From Christensenella sp. UBA7862 (lineage in GTDB: Bacteria; Bacillota; Clostridia; Christensenellales; UBA1242), in contig DLSM01000004.1 in NCBI GenBank assembly GCA_002500135.1, forward strand, positions 230-64,229: a stretch of 64,000 bases of DNA, in the 5' to 3' direction. The notes beneath the pieces were generated by a model. It did not search any database and was not told the origin of the DNA. It saw only the letters and a program-made list of their open reading frames with translations. Shown piece by piece: positions 15,846-23,769 of this stretch (the first letter of the stretch is position 1; every line of letters starts with the position of its first letter). The position numbers were made by a program, and so were the translations under genes.

Positions 15846-16715
15846 TCAAACAATTTTTTGTCTATTTTCGCTTGCAAGTTTAAATCTAATTTTGTGTGAT
15901 TTTTTTGGTTTTTTGGAAATTAGTTCCAAAATTTTAGGCACTGCTTCTATCCCCGCTTGATAGCCCTCAGCAAACATTGCGTCAACTTCGTCAATCTTTG
16001 TTGACTTATATTCCTTCATGCTTGGAGCAACAACAATATCCGCATTCAAATATCCCTTTGTGCAGTTGCTTTTGGTCATAATTCTTATTGTCGCCAAAAG
16101 AACATCTAGCACTTTAAGTGATGAAGTTCCATATCCACGTGTGGAGTTGACGTCAACCGCCACCACATAGTCACACCCAAAATGCCTTGGCACATCACTT
16201 GGAATGTTATTTTGCAACCCGCCGTCACTTAGGTGCATATCTTCATATTCCACTGGCACAAACACCCCCGGCACAGCACAACTTCCGCTTACAATTTTGG
16301 CAAGGTTGCCACGAGTAAAAGCAATTTCCCTTGAAGTTATGAGGTCAACAGCCACTGCTGCAAAAGGAATTTTTGCACTTGAAATATCCACATCACCCAA
16401 GTTGTCCTTAATAAGCCCTTGAATTCCGTCAGTTTTTGAAGGCATAAAAAATTTGCTACGTCTTATATCCTTAACTCTTATTGAATGTGCAATTTGTAGC
16501 ATTTCGTCAGCCGTTTTGCCAAAACTATACATCGCCCCAACAATGGAGCCAGCACTTGTTCCAGCAACATAGTCAAAAGTTATTCCGTTTTCTTCAAACG
16601 CTTTCAAAACCCCAATGTGTGCAATTCCTCTAGCACCGCCACCACCCAATGCAAGCCCAATTTTCACCTTTTTATTTTTTACTGGGACATCTCGCTTCTG
16701 TTCAAAAAATCTCAT
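15846..16715 (-). CDS. Patatin-like phospholipase (RssA/YchK type)
   Basis: A 289-residue serine acyl hydrolase of the patatin family. Visible are the oxyanion loop GLALGGGGARGIAHIGVL (about residues 21-38), the nucleophile elbow GTSAG (Ser at about 55) and the Asp of the dyad in LSDGGLQNNIP (about 168). No signal peptide, so it acts in the cytoplasm or at the inner face of the membrane. GGGAATG lies just before the ATG. First gene of an apparent three-gene operon with the metallo-hydrolase and ASCH protein; TATAAT at about 40 bases upstream may be its -10. Confidence 0.92.
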   Translation of the reverse strand: MRFFEQKRDVPVKNKKVKIGLALGGGGARGIAHIGVLKAFEENGITFDYVAGTSAGSIVGAMYSFGKTADEMLQIAHSIRVKDIRRSKFFMPSKTDGIQGLIKDNLGDVDISSAKIPFAAVAVDLITSREIAFTRGNLAKIVSGSCAVPGVFVPVEYEDMHLSDGGLQNNIPSDVPRHFGCDYVVAVDVNSTRGYGTSSLKVLDVLLATIRIMTKSNCTKGYLNADIVVAPSMKEYKSTKIDEVDAMFAEGYQAGIEAVPKILELISKKPKKSHKIRFKLASENRQKIV

Positions 16716-16880
16716 TTTTCATTCCCTTTTCACAAGATTATATCCATATTTCAATTTAAAAAGTATATTTGTGATAATCTTATCCAAAATTATCCCGCAA
16801 GCAAACATTTTAAGGTCATAATTTGCAGAATAACTTTTGTCACAAGAAGATAATACCACAATTCTTTTTATTTTCAAAAC

Positions 16881-16908
16881 AAAAAAACCAAGAGAAATTT
16901 CCCTTGGT
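16881..16908 (-). terminator. Terminator of the coiled-coil protein gene
   Basis: CCAAG-AGAAATTTCC-CTTGG inverted repeat followed on the minus strand by a T7 run. Confidence 0.8.
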
Positions 16909-16924
16909 CGTTTTGATTTGAGTT

Positions 16925-18115
16925 TTAGTTGTTTGAAGAATTGTCGTCAGATGTGTTGTCGTCTTGTGGCACAACATTCACGTTTTCTTCGGCTTCTTTT
17001 GCAGCTTGTTCGTCAAGAATTCTAATTTTTTCTTCAAGGTCTGCAATATCCATTTTAAGTTCGTCATGGTTCTTGTTTAGGAAAGCATTTGCTCTTTCAA
17101 GAATTGGATATCTGTCCTTGTTCTTTTGCATAACTTCTTCGCAATGTTGAACAGAAAGTCTAAGCCCTTCAAGAAGGTCAAGTTCTTGTGTAAGTTTGTT
17201 TGCTTTTTCTTCGTCAATGTCAACATAGTTATTTACGCCATAAAGCACAACTTTTTGTTTTGCAACGATTGCTTCTTTTCTGCGAAGTTTTCTCTTGTCG
17301 TTGTCAAGTGTCATATTAACACGTCTAAGTGGCAAGAATTCCTTTTTGTTTGCAGAAAGTTCTTTTTCGTTTTCTTTAAGCCTTTGTTTTAGGACATCAA
17401 GTCTTTGTTCAAGTTCTTCTCTGCTGCCAGAAACAACTGTAACATTTTCTTCTGCAGATTTGTCTTCCAAGTCCTTAATTGTCTTTTGATTTTCTTCAAG
17501 TTGTCTTTCAAGTTCTGCTATTTTTTCTTCAAGTTCTTTTTGACGAGTTTCAGCATCTTCTGCTTGTTTTTGAGCAGCTTCTGCTTGACTCATTGCTTCT
17601 TCGGCTTGCTTTTGTGCTTCGTCAAGTTCTGCTTGAGCTTTCTTTTCTTCGTCAAGTCTTGCAACTTCTTTTCTTGTTTCTTCTGTGATTTCTGCAATCA
17701 CTTCGTCTGGGTCAGCTTCCTTTTGCGCTGGCACAACAACTGCTTCTTGTTGTGGTTGAAGGTTGCTTGCTTTCAAAGCGGCTTCTTCTTTTGCTGCTTT
17801 GTCAAGGTCAACTTCAGTTTCTTCCATTCCTTGTTCTGGTGCCATTTCCTCAGATTCTTCAGTCTTTGGGGCTGGTGCTGCAGGAGTTTCTTCTTCGGCT
17901 TGTTTCAAAACAGGACGTTCTTGCTCCTCGTCTGGAGCGTTTAGGAGTTTTGGTCTTGTAACAGGTTTGTCTTCGTCTTTCTTGTGGCGTTTAAAGAAAA
18001 TTCCGTTGGTGCCATCAACGATGGAGATGAAGAGGTCTGACAAGAAAACAATAATAAATGCCGCAACTACGATAATTCCGATAACCCCTAGAATGTTCAA
18101 AAAAGTATCCAACAT
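16925..18115 (-). CDS. Single-pass membrane protein with acidic linker and coiled coil, unknown function
   Basis: No family recognised. The 396-residue protein has one membrane helix near the N terminus (about residues 8-34), then a basic RHKKDEDK, an acidic Pro/Glu/Ala-rich linker (about 60-150) and a long predicted coiled coil (about 150-380: EARKEVARLDEEKKAQ-type heptads, AAQKQAEDAETRQKELEEKI). The C terminus is Asp/Asn/Ser-rich. The helix is followed by positive charge, so the coiled coil is probably cytoplasmic. It has its own promoter and terminator. It resembles in layout, though not clearly in sequence, the protein at 61568-63976; a divisome or envelope scaffold role is possible but unproven. 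Confidence 0.72.
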   Translation of the reverse strand: MLDTFLNILGVIGIIVVAAFIIVFLSDLFISIVDGTNGIFFKRHKKDEDKPVTRPKLLNAPDEEQERPVLKQAEEETPAAPAPKTEESEEMAPEQGMEETEVDLDKAAKEEAALKASNLQPQQEAVVVPAQKEADPDEVIAEITEETRKEVARLDEEKKAQAELDEAQKQAEEAMSQAEAAQKQAEDAETRQKELEEKIAELERQLEENQKTIKDLEDKSAEENVTVVSGSREELEQRLDVLKQRLKENEKELSANKKEFLPLRRVNMTLDNDKRKLRRKEAIVAKQKVVLYGVNNYVDIDEEKANKLTQELDLLEGLRLSVQHCEEVMQKNKDRYPILERANAFLNKNHDELKMDIADLEEKIRILDEQAAKEAEENVNVVPQDDNTSDDNSSNN

Positions 18116-18150
18116 TATCCTTTTACCTCACTTTCTTTGTTGATACCAAG

Positions 18151-18179
18151 ATTTTAGCACAATGGCAATATCTTGTCAA
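18151..18179 (-). promoter_or_regulatory. Promoter of the coiled-coil protein gene
   Basis: Minus strand TTGACA (18174-18179), a 17-base spacer, TAAAAT (18151-18156), about 35 bases before the start codon. Confidence 0.8.
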
Positions 18180-18244
18180 TATTGAAAAATAAATTTGGGC
18201 AAAACGCCAATAATATGTCTAAATATTATATATTTTACGCAAAA

Positions 18245-18349
18245 ACGTCAAGCCATGCCACTTATTCGGGTTGCTATTCGCAACCACGCACTTTTTAGGC
18301 AGGCTTTCCTCTTTCCCAAAAATTTCGCATTGCTGCTATTTTTGGGAGC
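18245..18349 (+). repeat. Dispersed structured repeat, copy A
   Basis: A ~105-base intergenic element containing two stem-loops: GGTTGC-TATTC-GCAACC and CCCAAAAA...TTTTTGGG. The reverse complement of 23770-23871 matches it over its whole length with roughly 85% identity by eye, including CCACTTATTCGGGTTGC and TTTAGGCAGGCTTTCCT. It contains no reading frame. Confidence 0.85.
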
Positions 18350-18371
18350 CCTATTTTTTGCAATGGAATAA

Positions 18372-19277
18372 CTACAATTCGTCAAATTTATTTTTTGAGA
18401 AATCTGGCGTATAGTCACACGAAGCACTTGTCATCTCTTGCACAAAGCCATGTTCAAAGCCAAGAGCCTTGGCATGTGCAACAACTTTTTTATATTGCAA
18501 AAGTGGCAATGTGTGTTGCAACTCTTTGTATTCCTTTGCCTTGTAGTATGGCACAAATTGACTCATAAGACTTATTATTGTTTTATTCCCAACGCTATTA
18601 CAAATTACGTCAAGAATTTTCAAACTATCTTCATAAGCCCCTGGCAAAACAAGGTGGCGGACAATAATACCCTTTGTCATCACCCCGTTTTGAAATTCGT
18701 CATTTGGCAAAATTTCTCTTGTCTTTTTAAGAGCCGTCAAACACACTTCAAAATAGCCCTTTGCTTTGGAATATTTAAGCGACAACTCTGGGTCAAAATA
18801 TTTAAAGTCAAACAAAAAAATGTCCACATAATCTTTTAACTTTTCAATATTTTCCACCCGCTCGTATCCGCTTGTGTTCCACACAACTGGAATTTTTGGC
18901 TTGTATAGTTTTAGTGCTTCAATTATTTTACCCGTGTAATGTGTGGGCGTAACAAGATTTAAGTTTGCAACGCCACTGTTTTCCACCTTTTCAAAAAGTT
19001 TAGCAAGTTCAGAAACGGTCAAATCTTTCCCATGCCCCATGTGGGATATTTCATAGTTTTGACAAAAGCAACATTTAAGCGAACAATGCGAAAAGAATAT
19101 TGCGCCGCTTCCTTCTTCTGGGCAGATTATAGGTTCTTCATAGCGGTGACGCATAACTTTTGCCACCCGCACAAAATTTTCATCTTTCCCACAAAAAGAC
19201 TTGCCCGAAGGACATCTCCTCGGACAATCTTCACATCTTGATATATTTGTTGTCTTTTCTTCCATAATTTTAGTCAT
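18372..19277 (-). CDS. Radical SAM protein, PflX-like (pyruvate formate-lyase activating enzyme family)
   Basis: The 301-residue protein has N-terminal Cys pairs (CEDCPRRCPSGKSFCG, about residues 13-28), then the radical SAM triad HCSLKCCFCQN (about 63-73), LVTPTHYTG and LFDFKYFDPELSLKYS. These match the uncharacterised group related to PflA (COG1313), whose target is unknown. I start it at the ATG that overlaps the degV stop (ATGACTAA); the open frame extends 21 codons further inside degV, and a second ATG lies 4 codons later. It is co-translated with degV. Confidence 0.85.
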   Translation of the reverse strand: MTKIMEEKTTNISRCEDCPRRCPSGKSFCGKDENFVRVAKVMRHRYEEPIICPEEGSGAIFFSHCSLKCCFCQNYEISHMGHGKDLTVSELAKLFEKVENSGVANLNLVTPTHYTGKIIEALKLYKPKIPVVWNTSGYERVENIEKLKDYVDIFLFDFKYFDPELSLKYSKAKGYFEVCLTALKKTREILPNDEFQNGVMTKGIIVRHLVLPGAYEDSLKILDVICNSVGNKTIISLMSQFVPYYKAKEYKELQHTLPLLQYKKVVAHAKALGFEHGFVQEMTSASCDYTPDFSKNKFDEL

Positions 19278-20163
19278 AAGGTCTTTCTTCATTGCTAATA
19301 AACGCATATGCAACAGCACCTGGTCCCACATGAGCGCCAATAATTGGCCCCATAATTCTAATTTCTGGCTTCACATTATATTTTTCAACAAGCAAGTTTT
19401 GAAGTTGCTCGGCAAGTGGCAAGTTGTCTGTGTGGACAATATATATGTATGGATACTTTTCGTGCCTTGTAAATTTTGCATAGTCAGAAACAATGGAATT
19501 TAATGCCTTTTTAAGTCCAATTTCCTTTCTACAAACTTTAAGTTTGCCGTCCTTGCCAAATTCCAAAATAGGCTTAACTTGAAGCATAGAGCCAATGCTT
19601 GCAGAAGTTTTGCTAATTCTCCCGCCACGTGCAAGAAATTTTAGGTCGTTGACCAAAACAAAGTGTTGGGTGTGGTGTTTAAATGTTTCAATCTCCGCCA
19701 CCGCTTGTTCAAGTTCCATTCCCTCATCTCTCATTTGGCAAGCACTTCTTACAATCATTCCTTCGCCAATGGTTGTTGTATCGCTGTTCACAGCAATAAT
19801 ATTTGCGTCAGGATAAACTTTTTTAACTTCTTCAATAGCAGTGTTAGCGTTATCCACAGTTGGGCTAAGTCCATAGCCTTGCGTAATGTGTAGGATATTT
19901 CTTATGCCTCTTTCAAGCATTTTTGTAAAAAGTTCAACGTGTGCGGCAACATTCAAAATTGACGTCTTTGCAACATATCCCTTTCTAAGTTTGTTATAAA
20001 ACTCCACATATTGTTCGTGGGTTGTGTAATTATCTTGCTCCACCACAATGTCGTCACCCAAACTCATTGTATATTCAAGTGGTGCAAAATATACATTCAA
20101 GTCTTTATATTCTTGTGCATAAAGGTCACAAGTGCTGTCAGTTGAAACTTCAAATTTATTCAT
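19270..20163 (-). CDS. DegV family fatty-acid-binding protein
   Basis: DegV/FakB proteins bind a fatty acid and present it to the kinase FakA. The 297-residue protein has the N-terminal STDSTCDL motif (about residues 7-14), TSILNVAAH (about 62-70), GYGLSPTVDNANTA, DTTTIGEGMIV and the C-terminal IIGAHVGPGAVAYAF. AAGGAT lies 6 bases before the ATG. fakA is not in the window; the specific lipid cannot be predicted. Confidence 0.93.
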   Translation of the reverse strand: MNKFEVSTDSTCDLYAQEYKDLNVYFAPLEYTMSLGDDIVVEQDNYTTHEQYVEFYNKLRKGYVAKTSILNVAAHVELFTKMLERGIRNILHITQGYGLSPTVDNANTAIEEVKKVYPDANIIAVNSDTTTIGEGMIVRSACQMRDEGMELEQAVAEIETFKHHTQHFVLVNDLKFLARGGRISKTSASIGSMLQVKPILEFGKDGKLKVCRKEIGLKKALNSIVSDYAKFTRHEKYPYIYIVHTDNLPLAEQLQNLLVEKYNVKPEIRIMGPIIGAHVGPGAVAYAFISNEERPYD

Positions 20164-20249
20164 ATTTTTATCCTTTTAAATTTTGCTGGCAACATAATTT
20201 TCTATTAACGCATATTTTTGGCTAAAAAATCGTCAAAAACATTGCCATT

Positions 20250-20927
20250 TTACTTCTTTTCTGCGAGCATATCTCTTATTTGAGTAAGCAATTTTTCTTC
20301 GTTTGAAAGTTTATCAAAGGCTTCTTGCTTTTCTTTTGCAATTCGTTCTTGTTCTTGCTTTTCAGCTTCTTCCTTAGCCTTTGCTTCTTCTTCCTTTTGT
20401 GCTAGGTGTTCCGCCCAAACAGTTTTAAACTTTCTTCCTTCTTCTTTTGCTTGCTTTTTCACTGCCAAACGTTCGTCAATATATTCTTTGCTTGCTTTTT
20501 TCTTCGCGTCGTCTTCCATTTTTACAAGTTGTTTCTTTGATGCATTAACTGCTTTAACAATAAGGAATAATGTAAATGCGATTATAAAGAAGTTAAGAAT
20601 TGACGCAATAAAGTCGCCCCAGTTGATATAAATACTTGCATTTAAGTCCAAAACTTGATTGCCCAAAGCGTCAGTTGTGTATGCTGGGCTTAAAATTGTG
20701 TAAGCACTTTGAAGTCCGTCCGCCCCGCCACAGATTGCCAAAATCCAGTTTACAAGTGGCATAATGATTTTGTTTGTAAGAGCCGTCACAATGGCAGAAA
20801 ACGCACCGCCTATGATAACCGCAACAGACAAATCAACAATGTTGCCCCTTGAAATAAAGGTCTTAAATTCCCCAAAGAATTTTCCTAAGCCTTTCTTTTG
20901 TTTTTCAAAAAAATTTTTGTTTTTCAT
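20250..20927 (-). CDS. mscL: Large-conductance mechanosensitive channel MscL with an internal coiled-coil extension
   Basis: MscL opens on membrane tension to release solutes. The start is the ATG preceded by GGGGGAG; the frame runs 52 codons further upstream but those residues are not MscL-like. In the 225-residue protein, FKTFISRGNIVDLSVAVIIGGAFS (given as FKTFISRGNIVDL and AVIIGGAFSAIVTAL; helix 1, about 21-50) and FIASILNFFIIAFTLFLIVKAVN (helix 2, about 106-128) are canonical. The C terminus LSNEEKLLTQIRDMLAEKK is the usual MscL helix bundle. Between helix 2 and that bundle lie about 75 extra Lys/Glu/Ala-rich residues; the usual protein has 130-150 residues. Confidence 0.93.
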   Translation of the reverse strand: MKNKNFFEKQKKGLGKFFGEFKTFISRGNIVDLSVAVIIGGAFSAIVTALTNKIIMPLVNWILAICGGADGLQSAYTILSPAYTTDALGNQVLDLNASIYINWGDFIASILNFFIIAFTLFLIVKAVNASKKQLVKMEDDAKKKASKEYIDERLAVKKQAKEEGRKFKTVWAEHLAQKEEEAKAKEEAEKQEQERIAKEKQEAFDKLSNEEKLLTQIRDMLAEKK

Positions 20928-20985
20928 TTCTCCCCCAAATGTCACTGCAAAGCATTTTTGCCGCTTTTGCAAAAATTTCGAGCAT

Positions 20986-21014
20986 ATTATAAATATTTTT
21001 TGGAAAAAAATCAA
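20986..21014 (-). promoter_or_regulatory. Probable mscL promoter
   Basis: Minus strand TTGATT (21009-21014), 17-base spacer, perfect TATAAT (20986-20991), about 60 bases before the mscL ATG. Confidence 0.6.
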
Positions 21015-21083
21015 GTATTTGACACAAATTGACAATTTTTGGCTATAATTTTTTAAAATTCGCATCCAAATCTCATAAAACAT

Positions 21084-21112
21084 TTGGAAAACAAGGTTAA
21101 TTTTGTTAAAAT
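21084..21112 (+). promoter_or_regulatory. Probable promoter of the membrane-protein pair at 21132-22047
   Basis: TTGGAA (21084-21089), 17-base spacer, TAAAAT (21107-21112), followed by AGGGGG and an ATG at 21132. A second possibility is TTGACA near 21019 with TATAAT near 21044, but its spacer is 19. Confidence 0.5.
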
Positions 21113-21131
21113 CATATCATTAGGGGGCAAT

Positions 21132-21539
21132 ATGAATCAAACAAAATTACTCCGAATGGAAACAAGTAGGCTAGGTGTTATCCTGTCAAACTATTCCATC
21201 ATAGGCATGCTTATTATCATTTCAAGCGTGCTTGCCATGGTTATGTATGGCTTAAGTGCCATTTTTTGGCTCATTCTTCTCATAGGGACCCTTGGGGCAA
21301 TTCTTGCAATCTATCCCGACTACATGCAGTTTTTCTCAAAAGACAATCTTGCAGCAAGGTTTGTAGAATTTATCACCCCCGCCCTTCCATATGTCTATTG
21401 GATAACACTTGGAACAGCCGTCATAAGCATAGTTTTTATGAGTTTCAGTTATGGCAAAAAGCCAACAGCACACATTGTTTTAAGTTCCATAATCGCAGGG
21501 CTGTGCATACTCTTTATCACTGGGGCAATAGGGGGTTAA
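21132..21539 (+). CDS. Small polytopic membrane protein, unknown function
   Basis: No family recognised. The 135-residue protein has a short polar start (MNQTKLLRMETSRLG) and four hydrophobic segments: about residues 19-38, 40-58, 77-98 and 107-130. The ATG is chosen because AGGGGG lies 6 bases before it; the frame extends 16 codons upstream without a site. It is the first gene of a two-gene plus-strand operon, divergent from mscL, and the next gene begins one base after its stop. Confidence 0.72.
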   Translation: MNQTKLLRMETSRLGVILSNYSIIGMLIIISSVLAMVMYGLSAIFWLILLIGTLGAILAIYPDYMQFFSKDNLAARFVEFITPALPYVYWITLGTAVISIVFMSFSYGKKPTAHIVLSSIIAGLCILFITGAIGG

Positions 21540-21540
21540 A

Positions 21541-22047
21541 ATGAAAGAAGTAAATCTCATTTTGCGTGGAATGGACGCAAAGAACGCAGTTATATTTGTT
21601 GACGACAAAGCGGTCAAAACAAAACGCAACAACTTTGGCGGACAAACTGCAACTGTTCAAACAGAAAACAACTCTGTGCATGTTCGTGTGGAAAGTGTTT
21701 TGGAACTTCAAAACCCAATGTGGCTTTTGACAAATATCTTTTTCTTTTTGATAAGTATATTTGGACTACTTGACGTCAGACCAAGCAAAACACTCACCGT
21801 TGTGGAATATGACGCAACAATTACACTTGTTGACGGCGAAAACAACATTGCCCTAACCTTAGACCTAAACAAGGCACCGAAAGTTCTTGCAGAAAGCGCT
21901 TGTCAAATTGAAGAACATCAAAACAAACTTGAAATTGATGAAACACTTAAAAAGAGAAAGAGAATTCTCAAAATAAGCAAAATTTTCACCTTTATAATCT
22001 CAGTTATTATCATTCTTACAATCGTTTCAATCAAAAATAAGGTGTAA
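21541..22047 (+). CDS. Membrane protein of unknown function, second of a pair
   Basis: No family recognised. The 168-residue protein has a soluble, beta-like N-terminal part (about 1-58), a membrane helix at about 59-75 (PMWLLTNIFFFLISIFGLLD), a second beta-like part (TLTVVEYDATITLVDGENN), a charged stretch (KKRKRILK) and a C-terminal helix at about 147-163. The GGGGG of its binding site lies inside the end of the preceding gene, so the two are coupled. Their co-expression suggests a two-component membrane complex; that is inference. Confidence 0.72.
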   Translation: MKEVNLILRGMDAKNAVIFVDDKAVKTKRNNFGGQTATVQTENNSVHVRVESVLELQNPMWLLTNIFFFLISIFGLLDVRPSKTLTVVEYDATITLVDGENNIALTLDLNKAPKVLAESACQIEEHQNKLEIDETLKKRKRILKISKIFTFIISVIIILTIVSIKNKV

Positions 22048-22071
22048 GAGTTCAAATAGTAATAATAAGTG

Positions 22072-22135
22072 AAGGCTCCCCATTGTAAGGGGGAGTGGAT
22101 TGCGGACAGCAAGCCGAGGGGGTAGTCCAGTTTGA
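22072..22135. repeat. Palindromic GC-rich intergenic element
   Basis: GAAGGCTCCCC-ATTGTAA-GGGGGAG hairpin followed by a second G-rich part ending GGGGGTAGTCC. Its first bases match those of the element at 204-262. Elements of this kind are common dispersed intergenic sequences in Clostridia genomes; the class is inferred. Confidence 0.5.
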
Positions 22136-22222
22136 ATTACTACTCTATTGTGATATGCTAGTAGAGCAGTTCTTCCTATTTAACTACCCTTCTGTCAACC
22201 TTTCACTAAAATATTAAGACAT

Positions 22223-22252
22223 AAAAAAATCTCCCGCTGGGGAGATTTTTTT
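22223..22252. terminator. Bidirectional terminator between convergent genes
   Basis: AAAAAAATCTCCC-GCTG-GGGAGATTTTTT: five GC-rich pairs plus an A/T stem, serving the plus-strand pair and the minus-strand LURP-one gene. Confidence 0.88.
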
Positions 22253-22264
22253 AATTAAGATACT

Positions 22265-22747
22265 TTAGTTAGTTTTTGTCGCCTTGTCTTTAATATTATC
22301 CATTGCAATAGTCAGTGCCACAAGGAATGGAATATCCGTCTCTTCACCTTCCACTTCATATTTGTCGCTTACAACAGTGAAATTTGTCTTAATAGTCCCA
22401 ATGGGTTCGCCTTTACGCATAACAGTCACAGACCTGCTTAAAAATTCGCCGTCAAGGGATATCTCGTCTGGGAAATCTTCCAAAACATATTTTGACTCAC
22501 CCCTAACCTTTCTAACCAACTTCCCAAGTCTTTTTTTGTCCGCAGTCAAAATGTAACAACTTGGATAAAGCCAATTCCAAAACTTATTTTGAACCCGATA
22601 AAGAACTTTGCCTTCTAGGTCACAAACTCTCTTTTTGTGTCTAAAACTAAAAGCCTTGCCCTTAACTTTCAACACATCTTTTCCATTTTCGTCAAACACC
22701 TTAGACCCGCCCGCAAGCGTCAGTCTGTTCTTAACATAAACCTTCAT
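22265..22747 (-). CDS. LURP-one-related (Tubby C-terminal-like) protein
   Basis: The 160-residue protein fits the LURP-one-related family (bacterial YxjI type): a series of short beta strands with VFDENGKDVLKVKGKAFSFRHK, CDLEGKVLYRVQNKFWNWLYPSCYI, a repeated VxGE/FLSRSVTVMRKGEPIG pattern and a C-terminal helix PFLVALTIAMDNI. Members may bind membrane lipids, but no biochemical role is established. AAGGAG precedes the ATG. Monocistronic. Confidence 0.82.
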   Translation of the reverse strand: MKVYVKNRLTLAGGSKVFDENGKDVLKVKGKAFSFRHKKRVCDLEGKVLYRVQNKFWNWLYPSCYILTADKKRLGKLVRKVRGESKYVLEDFPDEISLDGEFLSRSVTVMRKGEPIGTIKTNFTVVSDKYEVEGEETDIPFLVALTIAMDNIKDKATKTN

Positions 22748-22817
22748 TTCATATTCTCCTTTTTTTTAATATAACATAAAATTTGAAAAAAGAAAAAGAT
22801 TTAAGCAGAAAAAATTT

Positions 22818-23693
22818 TTAATTATCCTTTTTCCACATGGCGGTTAATGTTCTGTCGCCTATGTTATTTAAGACCGTATCGCTTGTAATATAGTATGGCT
22901 CATAGTTGATAACTTCATTTTCATCATTTAGTTTTACTAGCATAACTTTTGCTGATAGCGAGCCTGACGAAAATGAAGCAAAGTTATTAGCAGCAACAGA
23001 AGCTGATAAGTAAATTTCAATCTGAAAACTTCCAGGCACAATTACATCAAGATTGGCTGCGTCAAAACGAACTGAACATATACCTGAAGAGTAATTTATG
23101 GTTTCACCAACAGGCTTAATATTATCACTTGAATCACGCCCACAAACATATGTAAGAGGTGTATTACATTCGCCAGAATAACTAAATTCCTCAAAAGAAA
23201 ATAAGTATTTTCCAGCTGCGATATCTTCTAAAGGAATAAGTACACAATCTAGTCTAGGTGTGCCATCTGAGACATGTGCTACATTAGTCATACTTATAGA
23301 GTTGTCCTCATTTATTTTATAAGTTACTTTTCCTTGTTTATAAGAAGCCCCCTTAGAAACATCTACTAGATTTCTCCCTCTCCACCCAACAAAAGAATAA
23401 CCCGTGCGGGTTGGCACGGGTAAGTCGCCGTAGGTGTCACCTAACCTTATCTGCTTAGAGGATACCCCCCCCCCTATTGTGGATAACTCACCGCCATTTG
23501 GGTCGAATGTCACTGTGTATGTGGGTCTTGTATATCTTACTGAAATGTTAGAACTTGCTTGTTGATGCGTTGCACCATAGATAAGAACTCCCAAGATTGC
23601 CATAATGAGTGTGTATAGAACGCAAATTGTTATCTTGTTTTGTTTATGATAAAATCTATTCAGCCATAACACAAAGCGTTCGTATTTGGTCAT
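22818..23693 (-). CDS. Membrane-anchored surface protein with an InlB-type B repeat split by an inserted domain
   Basis: A 291-residue protein. Residues 21-41 form an N-terminal membrane anchor. Residues 55-107 begin a Listeria-Bacteroides (InlB B) repeat: YTVTFDPNGGEL, then GDTYGDLPVPTRTGYSFVGW. The expected end of that repeat (ITSDTVLNNIGDRTLTAMW) is not adjacent but appears at the very C terminus (about 268-287). Between them, about 160 residues from RNLVDV to NYEPYY look like a carbohydrate-binding or fibre-type beta domain. A G10 tract falls at codons for GGG in the repeat (23465-23474). GGAGG precedes the ATG. A paralogue is truncated at the left edge. Function is probably adhesion or wall binding; inference. 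Confidence 0.8.
   Translation of the reverse strand: MTKYERFVLWLNRFYHKQNKITICVLYTLIMAILGVLIYGATHQQASSNISVRYTRPTYTVTFDPNGGELSTIGGGVSSKQIRLGDTYGDLPVPTRTGYSFVGWRGRNLVDVSKGASYKQGKVTYKINEDNSISMTNVAHVSDGTPRLDCVLIPLEDIAAGKYLFSFEEFSYSGECNTPLTYVCGRDSSDNIKPVGETINYSSGICSVRFDAANLDVIVPGSFQIEIYLSASVAANNFASFSSGSLSAKVMLVKLNDENEVINYEPYYITSDTVLNNIGDRTLTAMWKKDN
23465..23474 (-). repeat. G10 homopolymer inside a surface-protein gene
   Basis: Ten consecutive G on the coding strand (codons GGG GGG GGG G..). Tracts of this length are prone to slippage, which would shift the frame within the first third of the protein. Confidence 0.9.
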
Positions 23694-23718
23694 TTTAAAA
23701 TTTCCTCCGTTTAAATTT

Positions 23719-23724
23719 ATTATA
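23719..23724 (-). promoter_or_regulatory. Probable -10 of the InlB-repeat gene
   Basis: Perfect TATAAT on the minus strand, about 25 bases before the ATG; no good -35 at the right distance (a TTTACA is 20 bases away). Confidence 0.45.
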
Positions 23725-23769
23725 TCTAAATCAAATTGTTTTTATGTAAACCACCTATTCGTAGGCGGA

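Noticed and set aside
17405..17944. Long plus-strand frame rich in Phe, Leu and Cys opposite the coiled-coil gene
   Set aside because: Mirror image of the Glu/Lys/Ala codons of the coiled coil on the minus strand; no start signal.
23465..23474. G10 tract as a sequencing error
   Set aside because: The frame is intact on both sides with the tract as given, so the stated length is consistent; only read-level data could show variation.
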